In this document: one piece after another, positions 1 through 8,707 of the stretch | How the letters are laid out: the number at the start of each line of letters is the position of its first letter | Position numbering within the stretch: the stretch's first letter is position 1 | Origin: an uncultured Caulobacterales bacterium | GTDB lineage: Bacteria; Pseudomonadota; Alphaproteobacteria; Caulobacterales; Caulobacteraceae | Reading direction: 5' to 3' | DNA length: 64,000 bases | NCBI GenBank assembly: GCA_903862425.1 | Contig: CAIOYC010000016.1 | Span: 34,138-98,137, forward strand | Made by a program: the position numbers and the translations under genes | Notes under the pieces: generated by a model | What the model was told of the DNA's origin: nothing | What the model saw: the letters and a program-made list of their open reading frames with translations, nothing else | Databases searched by the model: none

Positions 1-1158
1 CGCAAGATCCGCTTAGTCGAACCTTCTGTGGCGCGGGCGGAGGCGTTGGCGGCGGTTCAGGCCTTCGCTCGACTGAATCCCAGACGCATCTACTACAAAT
101 ATAGCGGCGTCTTCGACAGCACCCCGCGCGGCAACATCGGACCGATTGCGGAAGTCCTCCTTCGTGAGACCGGCGCGCGCCAGACCATTTTCTGTGGCGC
201 CCTGATTGAACGCGATGTGACGGTCTATGAGGGGCGCATGTTCCTGCAAAACGTCCCGCTGGCGGAATCGGCCAAGCGGTTCGACCCCGTGACGCCAGCC
301 TTTGAATCCAATCTGGTCGAGGCGCTGAGGCCACAAACGACGCTCGGGATCGGTCTCTTGCCTCATCGGATTCTGTTTCGAGGACGCGCGGCGGCGGAAG
401 CCGAGTTGGTCCGTCTGGCGGACCGCCCTTTTATCGTCGTGGATTCCGTCGATCGCGACGATATTGCCCGTGTGGCGGAACTGACCGTCGATTGGCCGCT
501 CACCACGGGCGCAGACAGTTTGACACCTGCGCTGGCGCGGGCGTGGCGGAAGACTATGCCCGACAGACAGCCGCAAAGGGGGGGGCGCCTGCTGCCGGCC
601 GTTGGCGGACGGGCTGTGGTGCTCTCCGGGAGTTGCGCTGCAACGACGCTGACCCAACTCGAGGTGTTCGCAGCCCGCCACCCCGTGTGGAGGATCGACC
701 TTGCGCGCGACGCTGAGCGGCCGGACGTGGTGGAAACCATCGTTGGCTGGGCCGCCGAGCATCTGGCCCAAGGTCCGGTCGCCATCGCCACCTCGGGCGA
801 CAAGGCCGCCGTAGCCGAGGCGCAGAGCCGGTTCGGTGTCCAAGGCGCTTCGGAACACTCCGACCGGCTGATTGGCGCGGTGGCCGAACGCCTCCACGCA
901 AACGGCGTGCGCAAATTCGTAGTCGCGGGTGGCGAAACCTCAGGTCAAGTCATGGCGGCCCTTGGGGTTCAGCAAGTGCAGGTGGCCCCGCTTGACGACA
1001 TGCTTGGCGGCTATTGTCACCGGCCTGGCGCAGACGGGATATCGCTGGTGCTCAAGCCCGGCACATACGGCGACACCGAATTTCTGATGGCCGCCCTTGC
1101 GCGGCTTGAGGAAGCCGATGCGGCTGGCGAACCCAACTCAGGAGAGACTTATGAGTGA
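1..1158 (+). CDS. otnK: 3-oxo-tetronate kinase (four-carbon acid sugar kinase), 5' partial
   Basis: The frame is open from base 1, so the N-terminal 50-60 residues, including the usual start, lie outside the window. The visible part has the family signature YYKYSGVFDSTPRGNIGP, a middle segment with VAIATSGDKAAV, and the C-terminal nucleotide-binding stretch VVAGGETSGQVMAALG followed by a GTYGDTEF-like tail. Known role of the family (former DUF1537): ATP-dependent phosphorylation of a 3-oxo-tetronate in cytosolic four-carbon sugar-acid catabolism. It overlaps the next gene, the matching decarboxylase, by 8 bases, which supports the assignment. The exact stereoisomer used cannot be read from sequence. 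Confidence 0.9.
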   Translation, partial: RKIRLVEPSVARAEALAAVQAFARLNPRRIYYKYSGVFDSTPRGNIGPIAEVLLRETGARQTIFCGALIERDVTVYEGRMFLQNVPLAESAKRFDPVTPAFESNLVEALRPQTTLGIGLLPHRILFRGRAAAEAELVRLADRPFIVVDSVDRDDIARVAELTVDWPLTTGADSLTPALARAWRKTMPDRQPQRGGRLLPAVGGRAVVLSGSCAATTLTQLEVFAARHPVWRIDLARDAERPDVVETIVGWAAEHLAQGPVAIATSGDKAAVAEAQSRFGVQGASEHSDRLIGAVAERLHANGVRKFVVAGGETSGQVMAALGVQQVQVAPLDDMLGGYCHRPGADGISLVLKPGTYGDTEFLMAALARLEEADAAGEPNSGETYE

Positions 1159-1792
1159 CGAACAGACGGCGCGAAGCGAACTGGTCGCCGCCTACCGACA
1201 GGTGGCGGCGCTGGGCTTAAACCAGCTGGCTTCCGGCAATCTCAGCGTCCGCTTCCAGGCCGGCATGCTGATCTCGCCGACGGGCGCCTCCGCCGAGACC
1301 TTGACCGAGGCTGGGTTGGTCTATGTGGATGGAGAGGGGCGCTGGGCGGCAGGCGCCCGCCCCTCGTCCGAATGGCAGATGCACACCGCCATCTACCGCG
1401 AAGTTCCGGGCGCCAACGCCGTGGTGCACACCCATTCGGACTACTGTGTCGCCGTCGCTTGTCAGAACAGGCCGCTCCCAGGCTTTCACTACCTGATCGG
1501 CCTATTCGGCGGAGAAGACGTTCCGTGTGTGCCCTACTCGACCTTCGGCGGCGAAGAGTTGGCTGAAGCCGCCGCCGCCGCGCTTCGGCATCGCAAGGCC
1601 TGCCTGTTGGCCAACCACGGCATGATCGCCCAGGCCTCGACGCTCAAAGGTGCGGTGGGCTTGGCGCAACGCCTCGAGATCATGTGCCGCCAATATGTGC
1701 TGGCCTGTCAACTCGGCGAGCCGACCCTACTCACACAGACGCACTGGCACGAATTCTTCGATCGCGTGACGCAGGCGAGCTACCGCAACTAA
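1151..1792 (+). CDS. otnC: 3-oxo-tetronate 4-phosphate decarboxylase (class II aldolase family)
   Basis: Protein of 213 residues, a normal length for the class II aldolase/adducin fold. GNLSVRF near the N-terminus, HTHSDYC in the middle and ANHGMIA later supply the conserved glycine-rich phosphate site and the histidines that bind the metal. The ATG at 1151 is preferred because GGAGAG precedes it and it sits inside the end of the kinase gene. Family knowledge: it decarboxylates the kinase product to a triose phosphate. Kinase plus aldolase is the standard pair; the isomerase and dehydrogenase of such pathways are not seen here and may lie upstream of the window. Confidence 0.88.
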   Translation: MSDEQTARSELVAAYRQVAALGLNQLASGNLSVRFQAGMLISPTGASAETLTEAGLVYVDGEGRWAAGARPSSEWQMHTAIYREVPGANAVVHTHSDYCVAVACQNRPLPGFHYLIGLFGGEDVPCVPYSTFGGEELAEAAAAALRHRKACLLANHGMIAQASTLKGAVGLAQRLEIMCRQYVLACQLGEPTLLTQTHWHEFFDRVTQASYRN

Positions 1793-1803
1793 GTCGGTTT
1801 TGG

Positions 1804-2556
1804 CTAGGCGGCGTTCTTGCGCTGCCGGCTGGTCCTGGCCGCTGATTTCAACGGCGGCTGAGGTTCGGGGCGGTCGACAAGGTGCTGGAAATAAAGTGCG
1901 GTCATCCAGGCCGACTCCTCCACCACCCGCGCCTCGTCCAGGTCCGGATCCTCGATCAGCATTTCGATCATGGCGAAGGTAGACTGTTCCGACAGCCGGG
2001 TCGCCAGGTGCAGCCGGTCGTTGCTGACCGTTGGATAGCTAAGCTTGAGCAGATCGAATTGCTGCTCCAAGACCCGATCGCGCGAAGCGACGCGGACCGC
2101 GTGCAGTTGAGGCAAAGCGCGCATGGCGCGCAGAATCCATAGCCCGCCTGGGAAGGTTCGGGTGATGGCGACAAGGTCCTTGCGCAGCGCGATGCTCTTG
2201 GCCACCGACTCCTCGAGCGAAGTCGAGGCGAGGCCGCCCGTCTCCTGCCAGCGAAACAGGGCCTGATCCTGGGCGTCCATCAGTCGATAAGCCAGCTCCG
2301 CGAGGATCGCATATTTGTTGGGAAAGTACCGATAGAGGGCGGGCGGTGTCAGGCCGGCCCGCTCACAGACCAGATTGGTGGTAAGCCGTTCAAATCCCAC
2401 CTCGCTCAGGAGCGCACCAGCCGTAGCCAGGATGACCTCGAAGGTGTCCTTGCCGCGCTGGCGAGACGGCAAGGACGTCTCCAGCGGCGGAAGCGCCTTC
2501 GATGCGGCTTTCACCGCGGTGGGCTTGGGCATGCGGTCTGGATCCTCGTGGCGCAT
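1804..2556 (-). CDS. TetR/AcrR family transcriptional regulator
   Basis: About 250 residues. Residues 35-85 form the TetR DNA-binding domain, with a typical helix-turn-helix ending in LTPPALYRYFPNKYAILAEL. The C-terminal part is a ligand-binding helical domain without recognisable specificity. A second possible start is the Met at 2532. It converges on otnC and is followed upstream by the aminotransferase gene on the same strand, about 130 bases away, so it may control that gene, the divergent TonB receptor, or the sugar-acid genes. No operator was firmly identified beside it. Confidence 0.85.
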   Translation of the reverse strand: MRHEDPDRMPKPTAVKAASKALPPLETSLPSRQRGKDTFEVILATAGALLSEVGFERLTTNLVCERAGLTPPALYRYFPNKYAILAELAYRLMDAQDQALFRWQETGGLASTSLEESVAKSIALRKDLVAITRTFPGGLWILRAMRALPQLHAVRVASRDRVLEQQFDLLKLSYPTVSNDRLHLATRLSEQSTFAMIEMLIEDPDLDEARVVEESAWMTALYFQHLVDRPEPQPPLKSAARTSRQRKNAA

Positions 2557-2687
2557 GAGAGTGGACGCAGGGGCGGGGGCGGCCGCCCCTCACGCGCATG
2601 GAAGAATGCTAATCGAGCCTCGCGCGAAGCGCCATGGGCGCCACGCGCTGCCGGACCTGCAACACGCCAGGCCGATCCGTTCGGGCG

Positions 2688-3953
2688 TCAGGCCTTCAGA
2701 AGCGGTCTCAGCTGTTCGGCCGGTTCGATCTTGCCCGCCTTTTGGGTGAGCGCAAAAGCCTCTCCAGCGCGGTCGAGGGTGTTGTCGATATCCAACTCGG
2801 TCATGGCGGCGCAGATGAACATATTATGCCAGGGGTGGAAGTAGACGCCGCGCTGGATAAGCGCCGAGTTCCACAAATAGGTGCGGGCAAGCTGCGGGTC
2901 TTCGTCAAACAAGATCAGCGGCATTTGCGAGGGGCCGGTCTGGCGCAGCCTGAAACCATATTGGGCCGCCGCAGCATCCAGACCTTTACGAAGCCGGTCG
3001 CCCAGCGCGATTGTCCGCTCCAGATAGTCGCTATCCCGGATGAGGCTCAGTGTCGCCACAGCCGCCGCCATGGGGGCTGCCGCAAACCAGTAGGAGCCCG
3101 TCGCATAGATCGAGCCCGCCGCGGCGCGGAACGGTTCCGATCCCACCAGGGCGGACAGCGGGTGGCCGTTGGCGATCGCCTTGCCCCAGGCCGACAAATC
3201 CGGCTCGACGCCGACCAGCGACCAGCTGCAGTCTCGCGCCAGGCGAAACCCACCCCGCACGTCATCGACGATCAGCAGGGCGCCATGCTCATCGGCCTGG
3301 GCGCGGGCGCGCCGCGCATACTCAGGATCAAGGGGCGCCTGATCCACGAATGTATCGTGCTTGATCGGCGCCGCAAAGATCGCCGCAAGGTCGTTTCCCG
3401 CCTGCTTCACCGCCGCGGCCAGACTGTCCGGATCATTGTAGTCACAGAAAATCTGGTTGGCATGGTCCGACGCCGTCGTTCCATTGGCCACGGGCGTGCA
3501 CCAGGGCGCTGCGCCGTGATAGGCGCCCCGGGCGCGGATCACGGTCGATTTCCTGGTATGGCTGCGCGCAATCATAAGCGCCATGGTCGTGGCGTCGGTG
3601 CCGTTTTTGCAGAACATGACCCAGTCGGCATGCGAGATCTGGCGTGTCATCGCCTCCGCGGCAGCGACCATGGCGGGCCCTGGCCCCGTCATCGCATCGC
3701 CCTCTTGCAGCTGATCCAAGAAGGCTTTGGTGATCGCTTCGTGCCCGTAGCCGAACAGATTCGGCCCATAGCCGCACAGATAGTCGATGTACTGGCTCCC
3801 GTCGGCGTCCCAGAGATAGGCCCCCTTCGCGCGTGAGAAGAACTGGGGATAGCCGTCCGGCAACAGCGCGACGGACTGGTGGCCATACATCCCGTTCGGG
3901 ATCACCGCTTGCGCGCGCTCGCGTAACGACCGGTCAACACTGTTGTTTCGCAT
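2688..3953 (-). CDS. Class III PLP-dependent aminotransferase (glutamate-1-semialdehyde aminomutase-like)
   Basis: 421 residues. Visible features are ARGAYHGAAPW (PLP phosphate/ring region), LLIVDDVRGGFR with the cofactor Asp near 230, and SAWGKAIANGHPLSALVG with the Schiff-base Lys near 258. The family transfers amino groups of omega-amines or amino sugars, or isomerises glutamate semialdehyde. It is unlikely to be HemL itself because it sits next to a TonB receptor and transporter. A GTG lies 9 bases upstream of the chosen ATG at 3953, but GAGG directly abuts that GTG, so the ATG has the better spacing. The substrate is unknown. Confidence 0.85.
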   Translation of the reverse strand: MRNNSVDRSLRERAQAVIPNGMYGHQSVALLPDGYPQFFSRAKGAYLWDADGSQYIDYLCGYGPNLFGYGHEAITKAFLDQLQEGDAMTGPGPAMVAAAEAMTRQISHADWVMFCKNGTDATTMALMIARSHTRKSTVIRARGAYHGAAPWCTPVANGTTASDHANQIFCDYNDPDSLAAAVKQAGNDLAAIFAAPIKHDTFVDQAPLDPEYARRARAQADEHGALLIVDDVRGGFRLARDCSWSLVGVEPDLSAWGKAIANGHPLSALVGSEPFRAAAGSIYATGSYWFAAAPMAAAVATLSLIRDSDYLERTIALGDRLRKGLDAAAAQYGFRLRQTGPSQMPLILFDEDPQLARTYLWNSALIQRGVYFHPWHNMFICAAMTELDIDNTLDRAGEAFALTQKAGKIEPAEQLRPLLKA

Positions 3954-4122
3954 AATAATCACCCTCGCTCCCTAGGACCGCAACTTTCGGCCGTCGAGTC
4001 CGCCGCGCTAAGGCCGGCACGCTCTCGGCGCCGGAATTTTACGCAGCCCTCCCACTTGCTCCGTGACCGGCGTTTTTCGGTTGCCAGCTCCGCTTCACCG
4101 TGTTTTCAATAGTTGCTGCTAT

Positions 4123-4140
4123 CGCTAGTCAAAGCTAGCG
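4123..4140. promoter_or_regulatory. Inverted repeat in the divergent promoter region
   Basis: CGCTAG and CTAGCG form 6-bp arms around a 6-bp spacer, about 55 bases before the TonB receptor start, in the 240-base region between the divergent aminotransferase and receptor genes. It could be an operator, for instance for the TetR protein at 1804-2556. Only one copy was seen, so this is weak. Confidence 0.3.
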
Positions 4141-4192
4141 TCAAGGCCTTGGCCGTCCAGAAACATCAGGCGGCTAGTGCAATAAGAGGGGT

Positions 4193-6550
4193 TTGAAATT
4201 GGCCAAAGATCTCCGTCTACGCCGCCGCGGGGCGCTCCTCGCCAGTGCAGCGCTCGCCGTTGTCCTGGTCGCCCACGCCGGAACTTCGCGGGCCCAGACG
4301 GCCCCGCCGTCGAGTGCGCCCCAAGTGCAGGAAGTGGTCGTCACCGCGCAGCGTCGCAGCGAGAACGTCCAGAACGTGCCGGTGTCGGTACAGACCGTAT
4401 CCGCCAAGGAAATCCAAGCGCTCGGCATCAAGCAGACCGAAGACCTCGGCCAGATCACGCCCAACCTGACCATCGCAAGCCCCGAAGGCTCGGGCAACCA
4501 GCCCTTGATCACCATCCGCGGCATCGGGCTGAATGACTTCGACAGCAACAATGCCGGTCCCAACGGCATCTACGTGGATGACGTCTATATCAGCGCGCCC
4601 TCCGCGCAGGCCTTCTCCATCTTCGACTTGGACTCGGTACAGGTGCTGAAGGGGCCGCAGGGCACCCTCTATGGCCGAAACACCAGCGGCGGTGCGGTGG
4701 TTTTCACCACCAAGAAGCCCACCGACTACTTCACCAGCGACCTCCACCTCGAATACGGCAACTTCAATACATTGAACCTGTCAGGCGGCGTCGGCGGTCC
4801 GATCGCCCAGAACCTCGAGGGGCGCATTTCGGCGGTGGTGAACCACTCCGACGGCTATATGCACAACGAGCTGAACGGTGAATCCGTGTCCGGCGCGGAC
4901 AACGAGGCGGTGCGGCTGCAACTGCTCTACAAGCCGACCGAGCAGCTGAAGATCGGCTTCAACTCGACGCTCGGCTATCTCAACCAGCAGCCGACCGAGT
5001 ACCGTCACCTCGGCGTCTATGCCTCCGGCACCCAGAACAGTCCCTCACCGACAGTCTGTTCACCGGCCCTCACCGCCACCGGCGCCTGCGTCGATCTCTT
5101 CGGCTACAAGGCGCCGACGGGGTTCTGGGACGGATCCTACAACCAGACTCAACACCTCAAGATGTTCAACATCTTGGAATCCCTGCGCGCCGATTACGAT
5201 CTGGGCGACATCAAGCTGACCTCGATCTCCTCTTACGAGCACAACTGGAAGATCTTTCCGGAGGAGACTGACTCTAGTCCTGACAACCTGCTTTCCGCCA
5301 CCTACGGCGTGCACTCCAACACTTTCACCCAAGAGTTCCGCGCTGCTCAAAGCGCCAAACAATTCAATTGGGTGGCGGGTGTTTACTATCTCTACGAAAA
5401 CCTCCACCAAAACCAGCCGCTCTCGATCCTGACGGACGGCGATAAGTTCGGCGGCTTCGGCATTCCGCCCAGCCCCGGCGCCTTCGACGGTATCGCCCAG
5501 CAGTCCTTCGACGTCAGCGATCAGACCACCAGTTCTGTCGCCGTCTACGGTCAGGGCGACTATACCCTGGGCAAGCTCACGCTGACGCTCGGCGGTCGCT
5601 ACACCTATGAGCGGAAAACCTTTGACTATACCGGCTCGACCCAGTTCCAGGCCGGTGGGGAAGGAAACTATGGTCCGCTGACCGATCTCATCAGCGCTCA
5701 AGAAGCCCAGACCGCGTCCAACTTCACTTGGCGCGCGGCGGCCAGCTATCACTTCACGCACGACATCATGGGCTATGGCAGCATCGCTACCGGCTTCAAG
5801 AGCGGCGATTTCAACGGCAGCTTCCTCAGCAACGATCCGCAGCAGGCGCTGCTACAACTCACGCCCGTCAAGCCCGAGCATGTGACAGCCTACGAGATCG
5901 GCGCCAAGAGCAGCTGGTTTGATCGTCGCCTCGTCGCCAACGTCGCCCTGTTCTATAACGACTATAAGAACGAGCAAATCTTTGCCGCCGTGCCGCAATT
6001 GCTAGAAACGGAGGCCGGTCCGATCGAGTCGACCACGCAGATCCTCACCAACGCCTCCAGCGCCCACACCCAGGGGATCGAGTTCGAGTTCACCGCCACG
6101 CCGATCCGCGGCCTGACCATCAACCTCGACCCGGCCTTCCTGGAAGCCAAGATCGACAAGGCGGGCCTGCCGCTGTTCAGCGGCGCCGTTCCGCTGGATG
6201 GCAAGCGGCTGGCCAATGCGCCCCGGTTCACCTTTGTGGGCATGATCGACTACAAGCTGCCGGTGACAGGGCTCGACGACATCGACTTCCGCTGGAACTC
6301 GAACTATCGCAGCCAAGCCTACTTCGACTCCACCAATGACCCCTACATCCAGCAAGGCGGCTACTGGCTGCATAACCTGAATATCGCCTACGAAAGCCAC
6401 CAGGGCTGGGAGGCTGGCATATATGTGCGCAATCTGACCGGCACGAAGTACAACATCACTGCGACCGATCTCGCCAGCCCCTTCGGCTTCATCGAGCCAG
6501 TGGCGGGCATGCCGCGCACCTATGGCATTGAGTTGACGGCCCACTTCTGA
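4193..6550 (+). CDS. TonB-dependent outer-membrane receptor
   Basis: 785 residues. The N-terminus is a signal peptide (arginine-rich start, ALLASAALAVVLVAHAG, cleavage near SRAQ), followed by the TonB box-like VQEVVVTAQRR, the plug domain (IRGIGLNDF, YVDDVY, LKGPQGTLYGRNTSGGA) and a long beta-barrel ending in aromatic GIELTAHF. The start is a TTG preceded by AAGAGGGG; a second in-frame TTG lies six bases on. Family role: energised import of a scarce substrate across the outer membrane. The MFS gene follows closely, so the two likely move the same compound across the two membranes. The substrate cannot be deduced. Confidence 0.93.
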   Translation: MKLAKDLRLRRRGALLASAALAVVLVAHAGTSRAQTAPPSSAPQVQEVVVTAQRRSENVQNVPVSVQTVSAKEIQALGIKQTEDLGQITPNLTIASPEGSGNQPLITIRGIGLNDFDSNNAGPNGIYVDDVYISAPSAQAFSIFDLDSVQVLKGPQGTLYGRNTSGGAVVFTTKKPTDYFTSDLHLEYGNFNTLNLSGGVGGPIAQNLEGRISAVVNHSDGYMHNELNGESVSGADNEAVRLQLLYKPTEQLKIGFNSTLGYLNQQPTEYRHLGVYASGTQNSPSPTVCSPALTATGACVDLFGYKAPTGFWDGSYNQTQHLKMFNILESLRADYDLGDIKLTSISSYEHNWKIFPEETDSSPDNLLSATYGVHSNTFTQEFRAAQSAKQFNWVAGVYYLYENLHQNQPLSILTDGDKFGGFGIPPSPGAFDGIAQQSFDVSDQTTSSVAVYGQGDYTLGKLTLTLGGRYTYERKTFDYTGSTQFQAGGEGNYGPLTDLISAQEAQTASNFTWRAAASYHFTHDIMGYGSIATGFKSGDFNGSFLSNDPQQALLQLTPVKPEHVTAYEIGAKSSWFDRRLVANVALFYNDYKNEQIFAAVPQLLETEAGPIESTTQILTNASSAHTQGIEFEFTATPIRGLTINLDPAFLEAKIDKAGLPLFSGAVPLDGKRLANAPRFTFVGMIDYKLPVTGLDDIDFRWNSNYRSQAYFDSTNDPYIQQGGYWLHNLNIAYESHQGWEAGIYVRNLTGTKYNITATDLASPFGFIEPVAGMPRTYGIELTAHF

Positions 6551-6583
6551 TCGGCTTTGGCGGCATGCTCAGGAGGGTGGCGC

Positions 6584-7789
6584 ATGAACGGTGAGGCCGA
6601 AGCCATAGGGGCGGGTATCGAGACCTTGGCGCACGCCGGGGAGGCTGTGGCTGAGAGCGGCCAGGAGCACTTTCGGCTTCCCGCCCTCATCGCCGCCCTC
6701 TCGCTGGGCTGCGTGGCCCTCCTCATGCTCGGGGTCCAGCCTTTGGTGCTCGGCGCGCTGCTCAGCGACCATCGGATTTCGGTCTCGGAGCTGACCTGGT
6801 CCGCTACGGTGGAGATGCTAGGCCTTGGTCTCGTGTCCGCGCTCCTGGCCGGGTTCTTGCCCCATCGCCAGCTGCGCGTACTCGGCGCAGCCGCCACGGT
6901 GATCCTGGCGCTGGCCAACTTCGCTGGACTCTACTGCAACGGACTTGGCGTCATAGCGTGTCGCGCGGTGGTCGGCGTTTCGGGCGGCGTCGTCCTCTGG
7001 ATCGTCGCCGGCCTAATCACCCGCAGCGCCTCGGCCGTCCGAATCTCCGGAATCTTTCTTGGCGCACAATCACTCACCCAGGCGGCGCTGGCGGCAGCGA
7101 TTCCCGGTTTCGCCGGATTTACCGGCGCGAACACGGGTCTCGTCGCCATGGGCGTCGTCGCCCTGCTCATGCTGCCGCTGGTGCTGCTCTTGCCGAACCA
7201 GTTGTCGATCCTGCCGAAGCCGCCGCCGGGGCGTGGCCCGCTTTCGCTACCGGGCGGACTGGGGCTCGCGGCGACCTTTTTGATGATGGCGGGCGTCGTG
7301 GGCCTCTGGGTCTTCATCCAGGCTCTGGGCAAGATGGACGGGGTGGACGACAAGACGGCGTCCTTCGTCATCGCTGCGTCGCTGGCGACCCAGATCCTGG
7401 GCGCAGCGGCGGTCGCCGTCTTTGGACCCCGTCTTCCCACCGTACCAAGCTTGGTGGCTGTCGGCCTCGGCAACCTCGCCGTCGTCGCGCTGATCGGCTT
7501 GCTCCATGGTGGCGCGGTCTTCCTGCCGGCTACTCTTCTATTCGGCTTCTTGTGGACTGCAGGCCTGCCGCTTGTCTTCCCCCTTCTGACCCAGATCGAT
7601 CCGACCCGGCGCGTCGCCATGCTGTCTTCGGGCGCCCAACTCCTCGGCAGCGCGGCGGGGCCGCTCCTCACGGGCCTGTTCGCAACCGATGCCAACGTTC
7701 GCCCCGTATTGCCCACCTCCGCGGCATTGTTCTGCGCCGCGGTGCTGGCGATTGTGCTGGCCGGCGCCTTTATCCGTAAAGGCCGCTGA
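6584..7789 (+). CDS. MFS transporter
   Basis: 401 residues. After about 30 soluble residues there are roughly twelve hydrophobic segments, in two groups split by a short basic/proline loop (LLPNQLSILPKPPPGRGPL). The ATG at 6584 is chosen because AGGAGG lies seven bases before it; a TTG at 6557 would add nine unlikely residues. It starts about 30 bases after the TonB receptor stop, so the two are probably one transcript. No signature for a given substrate was recognised. A MITE copy begins directly after its stop codon. Confidence 0.85.
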   Translation: MNGEAEAIGAGIETLAHAGEAVAESGQEHFRLPALIAALSLGCVALLMLGVQPLVLGALLSDHRISVSELTWSATVEMLGLGLVSALLAGFLPHRQLRVLGAAATVILALANFAGLYCNGLGVIACRAVVGVSGGVVLWIVAGLITRSASAVRISGIFLGAQSLTQAALAAAIPGFAGFTGANTGLVAMGVVALLMLPLVLLLPNQLSILPKPPPGRGPLSLPGGLGLAATFLMMAGVVGLWVFIQALGKMDGVDDKTASFVIAASLATQILGAAAVAVFGPRLPTVPSLVAVGLGNLAVVALIGLLHGGAVFLPATLLFGFLWTAGLPLVFPLLTQIDPTRRVAMLSSGAQLLGSAAGPLLTGLFATDANVRPVLPTSAALFCAAVLAIVLAGAFIRKGR

Positions 7790-7790
7790 T

Positions 7791-7964
7791 GGCAGCGTCA
7801 GAGCAACTGTACCTTGACCGTCAAGGGCACGTTGCATACCGGTTTTGAGCCCGTTGCCGCCTTCGCCCGCCTCTGCTTTTTCTAGACTGTTCGCTCTCTG
7901 CTGCCCAAAAAATGAGCCGGAGCAGCGGTAGAGTTCAGCCCGGTGGACTTGGTCTGGCAATGCC
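7791..7964. repeat. MITE copy 1 (174 bp, IS6-like ends)
   Basis: Non-coding 174-bp unit, about 90% alike by eye to the unit at 14613-14786 and less like that at 44119-44288. The imperfect terminal inverted repeats are GGCAGCGTCAGAGCAACTG at the left and a matching end finishing GGTCTGGCAATGCC at the right. The interior carries the shared blocks TTGCATACCGGTTTTGAGC and TTTTTCTAGACTGTTCGCTC. It has no coding capacity. No clean target duplication was found. It separates the MFS gene from the Crp/Fnr gene that points towards it. Confidence 0.75.
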
Positions 7965-7993
7965 CTGGCAGGCCACCGCGGACCGCGCCCTCG

Positions 7994-8707
7994 CTATTGT
8001 AGCTTGGCGACGGCCTCCAGCTCGTGCTTGGCGATGATGGATGCACCGCCCCCACCGATTTCAATCCAGCCTGCCTTGGCCCATTCCTGAAGCTTGCGAT
8101 TGACCTTTTCACGGGAGTGACCAAGGCGTCGGGCGAGCTCGGTTTGAGTCAACTGGACAACGCTCTTGGCGTTTTGCTCTGACAGAAGCATCAACGCCAA
8201 GCGTCCGCCCAGATCGAGCTGCCGAGAGTTCTCAAACGCACGATTGGACAGGCGAAGCCGCTGGCTCAGCGCAGCAATGAGCGCGAGCGCCGCCTCCGGC
8301 TCAGCCGTCAAGGCGCCCAAGAGGGCCTGTCGCGGGATGCGCCACAACTCTGTTCGCCGGGACGCCACAAGATCGGCGGCGCGCGGTGCGCCGTCCAGAA
8401 CCGCCATCTCTCCAATAAGAGCGCCAGCGCCCAGTGCAGAGAGGCGCGTCTCACGACCATCGGCCGTACCGATCCTGACCTCGATCTCGCCGGTCAAAAT
8501 TATGAAGGCGGCGTCCGCAGCATCGCCAGCATGGCAAAGAACAGCCCCCACTTCCAAACAAAGGCTCGATCCTGCACGCTCAAGCTTTTGTAATCCCGCG
8601 TCTGACAAGCAGGCGAAGACCGAGCTGCTCTTCATCACCTTGGCGCGCGCGATCGCGGTGCCCGCCGCGCGCCTTTCGGCTCGCTCTGTACCCGCCGCCT
8701 CAGCCAT
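7994..8707 (-). CDS. Crp/Fnr family cyclic-nucleotide-responsive regulator
   Basis: 237 residues. Residues about 25-140 form a cyclic nucleotide-binding beta-roll (FIILTGEIEVRIG, GALIGEMAVLDGAPRAADLVA with the phosphate-binding cassette), and the C-terminal winged helix holds TQTELARRLGHSREKVNRKL. There is no Fnr-type cysteine cluster, so nucleotide sensing is more likely than oxygen sensing. The start overlaps the stop of the upstream cyclase gene by 8 bases, which implies translational coupling and suggests that this protein reads the signal that enzyme makes. That partnership is inference from gene order. Confidence 0.88.
   Translation of the reverse strand: MAEAAGTERAERRAAGTAIARAKVMKSSSVFACLSDAGLQKLERAGSSLCLEVGAVLCHAGDAADAAFIILTGEIEVRIGTADGRETRLSALGAGALIGEMAVLDGAPRAADLVASRRTELWRIPRQALLGALTAEPEAALALIAALSQRLRLSNRAFENSRQLDLGGRLALMLLSEQNAKSVVQLTQTELARRLGHSREKVNRKLQEWAKAGWIEIGGGGASIIAKHELEAVAKLQ

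Noticed and set aside
13..897. Long minus-strand open frame opposite otnK
   Set aside because: Third-position GC bias of otnK keeps the opposite frame open; the translation is Arg/His/Pro-rich with no domain.
2634..3836. 400-codon plus-strand open frame opposite the class III aminotransferase
   Set aside because: The minus-strand gene has all PLP-site motifs; this frame is a low-complexity basic shadow.
2688..3953. Calling the class III aminotransferase HemL
   Set aside because: The context is catabolic with a TonB receptor and TetR, and the sequence around the active site differs from HemL.
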